DNA of 9,566 bases from DATFAS01 sp035254305 (GTDB taxonomy: Bacteria > Bacillota > Bacilli > Aneurinibacillales > RAOX-1): contig DATFAS010000049.1 of assembly GCA_035254305.1 (NCBI GenBank), positions 1 to 9,566 of the forward strand. Reading direction: 5' to 3'. Below the pieces are notes generated by a model. The model ran no database searches and was not told the origin of the DNA. It saw only the letters and a program-made list of their open reading frames with translations. Made by a program: the position numbers and the translations under genes. Shown piece by piece: positions 1 through 6,624 of this stretch (positions are counted from its first letter, which is position 1; every line of letters starts with the position of its first letter).

Positions 1-2962
1 ACTTGGTGATTGGATGGAACTATTACTACCGGGGAAAATGCTTGAACCGGGAGGGATCATTGATCGGATTATCTCGAATGAAGGGCTAACCAAAAGCTTT
101 GAAGAGGGTGTGGAAGCAATTGGCTGGTTATACCAGTTCTATATGAGTGAGAAGAAAAGTGTAGTTGGTGGCTTAAAGAACACAGCGGTGAAGAAGGAGG
201 ATCTTCCCGCTGTTACACAGCTCTTCACACCTAGATGGATTGTTGAATATATGATTGAAAATTCCCTAGGAAAGCTGTATGACGAATGGCAAGAGCAGAA
301 TGGCTTGGCAAAAGAGTGGCCATATTATTTGAAACATACTCAATCTGATAAGCTTCTACCAAATTTTAAAGGGAATTTGGAAGAAATGAAATTCTTCGAT
401 CCGGCTTGTGGATCTGGTCATATTTTAGTTGCTGCCTTTGACTATTTCTTTGAAATGTACATAGAACAAGGCTACAGAGAAACTGAAATACCGGTAATCA
501 TTCTAGAAAAAAATCTATATGGTTGTGATATTGATAAGCGTGCAACACAGATTGCTAGTTTTGCCCTCTATATGAAAGCCACAGAAAAGGATCACCGAAT
601 TCTAAAAAGATCACTTGTCAAAACATTTCATGTGATGGAGATTATGGAATCGGAAAATCTTACAGACGAGGAATGGGATTGGATTGCACCAGAAGTTGAA
701 GAACAATTTCATTTAAAAAATATGGTAAGTCAATTCGCGAATGGAAAACAATTCGGATCGCTAATACAGCCGGAACGTTTAGAATATGACTGTTTCATTA
801 CAAAGATTAATGAGGCTGCCCAGCAACCCGAGAGAGATCCTATTCAAAGTGTAATCATTTCGAATGTAGCATCCAAGCTACTTCCTGTTCTTAAGCAGGC
901 AAGGTTACTTTCTAATCAATATGATGTTGTGGTCACCAATCCACCTTATCATAACAAGTTTAACCCTGTTTTAAAGGACTTTATGAATCAAGAATATGGT
1001 GATTTCAAGTCTGATCTTTATTCAGCCTTTATCTATCGTTCTATGAAAATGACAAAAGAAAACGGGTATTCGGCTTTCATGACTCCTTTCACTTGGATGT
1101 TTATTGGCTCTTACGAAGGGCTTAGACAATTTATGATTGAAAATGGAACTCTTTCTAGCTTAGTCCAGCTTGAATACTCAGCATTCGAAGAAGCTACGGT
1201 TCCTATTTGCACCTTTGTTATCCATAATCAGCACATCAACACTGTTGGTGAGTACATTCGACTTGCAGCATTAAAAGGGGATCAAGCTGCGAAGGTTCGA
1301 GCTGCAGTAGGAACGAATTGTGATTACCGCTATTCATTTGATAGTCAAAATCTAGGAAGAATATCCGGGGCCCCGATTGCTTATTGGGCTACAGATTCCG
1401 TGATGGATTGTTTCTTGTTCGAGGAGACATTTGAAAGCATGGCTCCAGCCAAGAAAGGGATGGATACGAACGCAGAGAGTGAATTATATTTTAGAAATTG
1501 GTTTGAAGTAGATCGAAACAAAATTTACGGTGTAGGCTCTTTAGATAAACATCATGCGAAATGGTTTGAAATCAATAAGGGAGGAGGATTTCGAAGATGG
1601 TATGGAAATCGATTAGATGTCATTGATTATGAGAATGACGGATATCGATTAAAAAATAAACGAAGAAAAGCTAATATACGAAATGAATCCTTTTATTTTC
1701 AAGAAAGCTTAACCTATGGAGTGGTTACCTCTAGTAAATTTAGCTTTAGAATTAGCGATCGACATGCGTTATTTGATCAAGGTGGACCTAATTGTTTTCC
1801 GTCTGAAGAATACATAAAATTTATATTAGCATTAGGGAACTCAAAGGTTATTGAGTATCTTCTAACATTCATTGCGCCTACACTCAACTTTACTGTAGGG
1901 GATATCAATAAATTACCGATTAAACGACCCGAACAAGAGACACTTCGTAAAATAGAGAAGCTTTGCGAAAGGAATGTGGCCATTTCTAAGGAAGATTGGA
2001 ATTCGTATGAGGTTTCCTGGGATTTCTTAAAACACCCTTTTGTTGAGGGGAATTTAAAGGATACATCAATATCTGATAAATTTTCCATATGGAAACTGAA
2101 GACTAAGCTTCATTGTTCGCAGTTAAAAAGGAATGAAGAGGAATTAAATGCGATGTTTATTAAGCTTTATGAGTTAGAGAATGAGCTCACACCGGATGTA
2201 ATGGATGAGGAAATGAAGCTTCGTCCTGCTAATCGTGAACTGGATACGAAATCCTTTCTTTCCTACTTTATTGGGTGTCTTATGGGACGGTATTCTCTTG
2301 ATGTCAATGGATTAATCTATGCGGGTGGGCAATGGGATCAAAGTATATATAAGACATTCCAACCTTGCTGTGATGGAGCTCTAACATTTACGGATGAAAA
2401 AGTGTTACCTGATCAGGAGGATATTTATGTTCGACTTCAAGAATTTTTAACGGTTATATATGGGGAAGAGACATTACAGCAAAATTTAACCTGGATTGCA
2501 GGAAGCATCGATCAGAAGATAGAATCTGTTGAAAAAACGATTCGTCATTATTTTGTAAAGAATTTTGCCAAAGATCATGCACAGCTCTATCAAAATCGCC
2601 CCATTTATTGGCAAATTGATAGTGGTAAAGAAAACGCAATGAAAACGCTACTATACGTACATCGGTATACGCCACAAACTATGAGACTTGTATTGAATCA
2701 TCATTTGATCCCTTTACTCGGTCAATGGCGTGCCCTCACTCGAGGAATGGAAGAAGAAGTAAATAGTAGGTTGTTCGGCTGCACAGAGAAGAAAGTGAAA
2801 ATGTCTCAATTAAATAGATATAGAAAGCGTGTGGAAGAATTAGAAAGGTTTCAAGATCAGCTTCAAGATTTTGCTCGTCAAGAGATTGAAATGGACACTG
2901 ATGATGGTGTCAAAGTTAATTACCGCAAATTCACTACTATTTTAACACCGATTAAGCTATAA
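1..2962 (+). CDS. pglX: BREX-type adenine-specific DNA methyltransferase PglX, 5'-truncated by window edge
   Basis: PglX is the N6-adenine methyltransferase of BREX phage defence; it marks host DNA and is needed for exclusion of unmodified phage. The frame is open from base 2 with no stop, so the true start lies to the left. The ATG at 14 falls inside a conserved segment (ELLLP) that sits about 200 residues into known PglX proteins of about 1200 residues. Counting from that ATG: GWLYQFYMSEKK near 38-49, TQLFTPRWIVEY near 69-80, the SAM-binding motif DPACGSGHI at 129-137, GSLIQP near 250, and catalytic motif IV NPPY at 309-312. The region after IAYWAT (about 460-640) looks like a target-recognition domain: FRRWYGN, then LNFTVGDINKLPI. 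The C-terminus matches the family: SYFIGCLMGRYSLD, RPIYWQ, a coiled-coil stretch and DDGVKVNY just before TAA. No frameshift is seen. Downstream is addB rather than the pglZ usual in type 1 BREX. A type IIG-like restriction-modification enzyme is a less likely alternative because the tail is PglX-like. Confidence 0.9.
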   Translation, partial: LGDWMELLLPGKMLEPGGIIDRIISNEGLTKSFEEGVEAIGWLYQFYMSEKKSVVGGLKNTAVKKEDLPAVTQLFTPRWIVEYMIENSLGKLYDEWQEQNGLAKEWPYYLKHTQSDKLLPNFKGNLEEMKFFDPACGSGHILVAAFDYFFEMYIEQGYRETEIPVIILEKNLYGCDIDKRATQIASFALYMKATEKDHRILKRSLVKTFHVMEIMESENLTDEEWDWIAPEVEEQFHLKNMVSQFANGKQFGSLIQPERLEYDCFITKINEAAQQPERDPIQSVIISNVASKLLPVLKQARLLSNQYDVVVTNPPYHNKFNPVLKDFMNQEYGDFKSDLYSAFIYRSMKMTKENGYSAFMTPFTWMFIGSYEGLRQFMIENGTLSSLVQLEYSAFEEATVPICTFVIHNQHINTVGEYIRLAALKGDQAAKVRAAVGTNCDYRYSFDSQNLGRISGAPIAYWATDSVMDCFLFEETFESMAPAKKGMDTNAESELYFRNWFEVDRNKIYGVGSLDKHHAKWFEINKGGGFRRWYGNRLDVIDYENDGYRLKNKRRKANIRNESFYFQESLTYGVVTSSKFSFRISDRHALFDQGGPNCFPSEEYIKFILALGNSKVIEYLLTFIAPTLNFTVGDINKLPIKRPEQETLRKIEKLCERNVAISKEDWNSYEVSWDFLKHPFVEGNLKDTSISDKFSIWKLKTKLHCSQLKRNEEELNAMFIKLYELENELTPDVMDEEMKLRPANRELDTKSFLSYFIGCLMGRYSLDVNGLIYAGGQWDQSIYKTFQPCCDGALTFTDEKVLPDQEDIYVRLQEFLTVIYGEETLQQNLTWIAGSIDQKIESVEKTIRHYFVKNFAKDHAQLYQNRPIYWQIDSGKENAMKTLLYVHRYTPQTMRLVLNHHLIPLLGQWRALTRGMEEEVNSRLFGCTEKKVKMSQLNRYRKRVEELERFQDQLQDFARQEIEMDTDDGVKVNYRKFTTILTPIKL

Positions 2963-2999
2963 AATGAAAGAAAGTATGATCTGAAAGACAAGTGCTGAC

Positions 3000-3006
3000 A
3001 AAGGAG
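3000..3006 (+). promoter_or_regulatory. ribosome binding site of addB
   Basis: AAAGGAG closely matches the anti-Shine-Dalgarno complement and lies 9 bases before the GTG at 3016. It supports GTG as the addB start, which also gives an N-terminus (MGIQFIIGR) that lines up with B. subtilis AddB (MGAEFLVGR). The 53-base gap between pglX and addB (2963-3015) has no hairpin followed by a T-run, so read-through from pglX is possible. I saw no convincing sigma-A promoter in the gap. Confidence 0.75.
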
Positions 3007-3015
3007 TAGAAAAAC

Positions 3016-6000
3016 GTGGGCATACAATTTATTATAGGTCGTCCGGATTTTGGTAGAAATCACTATTGCTTAGATTGGATCAAGCAAGAGCTTCATAAGG
3101 ATCAGGATGGGCCCCCCTTGCTGTATCTTGTTCCTGAGTTTATGACGTTTAACATCGAACGGGAATTAGTTTCTGGAATGGAAGTGAAGGGGAGTACTCG
3201 TGCACATGTGGTTAGCTTCTCTACCATTTCTCGAAATGTGTTACAAGAGGTTGGGGGCTCTACGAGAAAAGTTCTCGACCCTTCCTCCATTTTGCTTTTA
3301 TTAAGACAACTGGTGGATCAGAACAAGGAAAATTTGAACCTATATGCCAAATCAGCAAATAAATTTGGGTTTTATCGCCAATTGTCCCAATTGATAAAGG
3401 AACTCAAACGCTATCAGGTGTCAGTGAATGATTTAACCAGCCAAATCGAGTCACTGGAACAAGAGATTAAGCTTCAAGAGCAGCAGATCGAAGAAAAGAC
3501 AGAATTAAAGATCAAAATAGAAGAAAAGAAGAAATTGTTAAAGAAGCTATGTGATATTAGAACCATCTATGCCTCTTATCAACAACGATTAGAAGAGAAA
3601 ATCATGGGGGATAAGGAGGATTATTTTACCTGGTGTTTGGAAAGAATCTCGAGGTCTCAGTATATTAAGAAGGCCACAATCATTATGGATGGGTTCTCTT
3701 CTTTCTCAGAGCTTGAATACAGCATAATTCGTGCACTTATGCAACATGCGGTAAATATGAAGATCTCATTGGCCATTGATCCAGAATGCATGGGGGAAGG
3801 TTTGGAGTTACCTGATGATCATTTGTTTGCCACCACAACCAAAACTTATCAACGATTAATGACACTCTGTCAAGAGATCGGTGTAACAGTTGAAGAACCT
3901 ATTGTGCTGGGTGAGGATCAAGAAAAGGAATCTATTTCTAGATTTATGCAGCAAATATATCAGCCAGTTTCGGTTGAGAAAATTCTGTCATCGCCTACTA
4001 CTCTCACCATTTCTTCGGCTCCCAACGCAAGAGCAGAGGTGGAGGGGATAGCACGCCAAATGATTGACCTTGTTCGCAAGGGGGTGAAGAGAGATCCATC
4101 GAAGGAAAATGAACCGATTCGCTGGAAGGATATCACCCTGTACGTGAGTGATTGGAGCTATTATTCACCCCACATTTCTCAAGTTTTTCATTCATTTGGT
4201 ATCCCCTTTTTCGTTAATGAACAGAAAGCAATGATCACACATCCTTTTATCCAGTTCATCCAAGCTGGTTTAGATATTGTGACAAAACACTGGCCATCTG
4301 AATCTGTGATCCGTGTCATGAAGACGGAGCTATTACTGCCTAGCTATTCTTTATTGGACCCAACCAAATATCGAAACTATCGAGCTTCCCTAGATCAGCT
4401 AGAGAATTATATTCTGGCCTTTGGGATGCAAGGAAATCATTGGCTTGCTGAGAAAGAGTGGGATGCGCGCGAAATTCGCGATTTATTAAATGTGACAGAG
4501 CCGACAGAAGCAGAACGAAAGAAACTAGAACAAATCAATAAGACGAAACTTCTCATACAACAACCATTCCTCTCACTTCATGAGAGAATGAAACAAGTGA
4601 AAACAATCAAGCAATACTGTGAGGTAATATATCAATTTGTTTCTGAACTAGACATCCCACAAAAACTAGAGATATGGGATAATCAGTCTTCGATAAATCT
4701 TCATCAGCAGGCCCTTGAATCCTTTATTAGCTTATTAGAAAATATGGTTGACTTAATTGGAGACGAAGAGGTAACCACTACCCTGTTCACCAAGATTCTA
4801 GATGCTGGTCTTAAGGGTTTGACCTATAATTATCGTCACCAACAATTAGATCAAGTCATTATTGGTCCGATAATAAGCACAAGAACACTTGGTGAAAAGT
4901 GGGCTTTCATACTTGGTGCTAATGAGGGCAAGCTCCCAGCTGTGCCCAAGCAATCAGGGCTCCTAACAGATCGGGAGAGGAAGATGCTCAACAGTGGGAA
5001 CCTGCTGCTTGCTCCAGATCGGTTGGCCAAAACAATCGAACAGGAGAATGATCTTCATCTGGCCATGAAAGGTGCAACCATGGGAATGGGGATTAGCTAT
5101 CTAACGACCGATGACCAAGGGAATACGTTGACACCTGCCAAATGGGTCGAGAAGCTTGGTCTTGGTTTTGGGATTAGCCACACATCATGGCAGAATGCTC
5201 CTATACGATCAAACGCAGAGAAGCGGGTTCCTTTCTATAGCCAACCAGCTGATTTTATAACCTACTTGCCCCTGATGCTTCGTCAATTATTGAAGGAATA
5301 TCGCATCGAAGAAATAGATTCCGAATGGTGGAAGATCTATAACCAACTTATAGAAGATCAGAACTGGAGCCACCAAGCTTATAACGCTTTAAGAGGATTG
5401 TTCTATCAGAATATCCCACAGAGTTTGAGTAAAGAAACAGCAAGGAAGCTGTGGACGGATGATCAGATGATTCGAACGAGTATATCTAGCCTTGAGAAGT
5501 TCCAGAGCTGTCCATTCGCCCATTATGTAGCGAAGGGATTACGACTTAAGCCTAGAAAAACCTATAAGCTTGAGAACAACGAGCTCGGGACAGTCTTTCA
5601 TGCTGCACTAAATAAGATTCACAATCAACTGCTCAGCCATAATAGGACTTGGTCGGACATTGATAGCTCCACCATGGATACACATCCTATCGTATCGGAA
5701 GCCGTAATAAGTGTGTCAGGTCCCCTGAAGAATAATATATTGTCTAGCTCGGGTAAGTATCAGCATGTTCTTGACTTATTAATTCGTATTGTGGGGCAAA
5801 CAGTAAGTGCACTTGCCTATCAAGAACAGCATAGTGATTTTCAAATCGTCAAACACGAAATCTCATTTGGTAGAGATGGCGAAATTCCAGAGCTAAGAAT
5901 GGAATTAGAGGATGGAACCGCACTTGTTCTAGAGGGACGTATCGATCGTGTAGATCTGGCTAAAGCAGATCAAGAGGATTTAGTTTACCTACGGATTGTC

Positions 6001-6618
6001 GATTACAAATCGAGTAATCAATCGTTAAAATTCCATGAAGTATTCTATGGGTTGAAACTACAGCTACTGGCTTATTTGTATGTTGTTACTACTCATTCGA
6101 GTACATGGAGAGAGGTAGGAAAATCATCCATTCCGGCGGGTGTCTTTTACTTTCATGTTCATAATCCTGTGCTAAAAAAGAAAATTACTTCCTCTGAGCA
6201 GGCTCATCATGAGAAATTACAAAATTTCAAAATGCAGGGAAGGTTAGTTGAAGATCTTTCCATTGCAAAGCTTATGGACCAATCTGTTGAACCGAAGGAA
6301 TCCTCTTCCATTGTCCCCTTTGCACTAAATAAAGAGGCTGGATTTAGTGCGAAAGGAAGCAAATCAAGGGTTTGGAAGGCTGAAGATCTTCAGGAAGTCA
6401 CCGACATGGTACTGGAGCATATGAAAACAGCAGGGACAAAAATACTTGAAGGAGATATCTCACTTACTCCTTATAAACTTGGCCAGATTACCCCCTGCAC
6501 TTACTGTGATTATCAGTCGATCTGCCAGTTTGATCCATCACTAGAAGAGAATCAGTATCGTACCTTTGATAAAAGAGAAGCCGAGATTGCCAATCAACGA
6601 ATTGAGAAGGGAAAGTAG
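3016..6618 (+). CDS. addB: helicase-nuclease AddAB, subunit AddB
   Basis: AddB pairs with AddA in the cytoplasm to resect double-strand breaks; it degrades one strand, carries an iron-sulphur cluster and, in B. subtilis, recognises Chi. The 1200 residues compare with about 1166 in B. subtilis. Order of landmarks: a Walker A-like loop at 8-15, a charged coiled coil at about 139-200, a helicase-like core including LGANEGKLP at 633-641, then the C-terminal nuclease domain. Its active-site signature is GRIDRVD at 974-980, DYKSS at 996-1000 and LKLQLLAYL shortly after. Cysteines C832, C1161, C1164 and C1170 have the C-x2-C-x5-C spacing of the B. subtilis cluster ligands. The GTG start is backed by AAAGGAG 9 bases upstream. 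addA begins 6 bases after the stop, so the two are very likely cotranscribed and translationally coupled. Odd: the loop reads GRPDFGRN where B. subtilis has GRSGSGKT, so the phosphate-binding lysine and following threonine are absent. The known motor is in AddA, so activity could persist. Confidence 0.97.
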   Translation: MGIQFIIGRPDFGRNHYCLDWIKQELHKDQDGPPLLYLVPEFMTFNIERELVSGMEVKGSTRAHVVSFSTISRNVLQEVGGSTRKVLDPSSILLLLRQLVDQNKENLNLYAKSANKFGFYRQLSQLIKELKRYQVSVNDLTSQIESLEQEIKLQEQQIEEKTELKIKIEEKKKLLKKLCDIRTIYASYQQRLEEKIMGDKEDYFTWCLERISRSQYIKKATIIMDGFSSFSELEYSIIRALMQHAVNMKISLAIDPECMGEGLELPDDHLFATTTKTYQRLMTLCQEIGVTVEEPIVLGEDQEKESISRFMQQIYQPVSVEKILSSPTTLTISSAPNARAEVEGIARQMIDLVRKGVKRDPSKENEPIRWKDITLYVSDWSYYSPHISQVFHSFGIPFFVNEQKAMITHPFIQFIQAGLDIVTKHWPSESVIRVMKTELLLPSYSLLDPTKYRNYRASLDQLENYILAFGMQGNHWLAEKEWDAREIRDLLNVTEPTEAERKKLEQINKTKLLIQQPFLSLHERMKQVKTIKQYCEVIYQFVSELDIPQKLEIWDNQSSINLHQQALESFISLLENMVDLIGDEEVTTTLFTKILDAGLKGLTYNYRHQQLDQVIIGPIISTRTLGEKWAFILGANEGKLPAVPKQSGLLTDRERKMLNSGNLLLAPDRLAKTIEQENDLHLAMKGATMGMGISYLTTDDQGNTLTPAKWVEKLGLGFGISHTSWQNAPIRSNAEKRVPFYSQPADFITYLPLMLRQLLKEYRIEEIDSEWWKIYNQLIEDQNWSHQAYNALRGLFYQNIPQSLSKETARKLWTDDQMIRTSISSLEKFQSCPFAHYVAKGLRLKPRKTYKLENNELGTVFHAALNKIHNQLLSHNRTWSDIDSSTMDTHPIVSEAVISVSGPLKNNILSSSGKYQHVLDLLIRIVGQTVSALAYQEQHSDFQIVKHEISFGRDGEIPELRMELEDGTALVLEGRIDRVDLAKADQEDLVYLRIVDYKSSNQSLKFHEVFYGLKLQLLAYLYVVTTHSSTWREVGKSSIPAGVFYFHVHNPVLKKKITSSEQAHHEKLQNFKMQGRLVEDLSIAKLMDQSVEPKESSSIVPFALNKEAGFSAKGSKSRVWKAEDLQEVTDMVLEHMKTAGTKILEGDISLTPYKLGQITPCTYCDYQSICQFDPSLEENQYRTFDKREAEIANQRIEKGK

Positions 6619-6624
6619 TAGGCT

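Noticed and set aside
14..16. ATG at 14 as the start of the methyltransferase gene
   Set aside because: The frame is open upstream to base 2, no ribosome site fits in the 13 bases before it, and the ATG lies within a segment conserved inside PglX proteins, so the gene starts outside the window.
1366..1375. Ten-base palindrome CGGGGCCCCG
   Set aside because: It is within the conserved coding segment of pglX (SGAPIAYWAT), is not repeated as a full palindrome elsewhere that I saw, and has no loop to form an RNA hairpin.
2952..2980. Possible addB promoter: TATGAT at 2975-2980 with TTAAGC 17 bases upstream
   Set aside because: The -10 matches 5 of 6 but the -35 only 3 of 6 and there is no extended -10 TG. 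TATAAA at 2958-2963 also lacks a partner. This is too weak to call in AT-rich DNA.
3263..3277. Short inverted repeat CGAGAA-AAG-TTCTCG early in addB
   Set aside because: A 6-bp stem inside coding sequence without a T-run; expected by chance in a window of this size.
4468..4480. Inverted repeat CGCGAA / TTCGCG
   Set aside because: The arms are separated by one base, so no stable hairpin is likely, and it lies in the middle of addB coding sequence.
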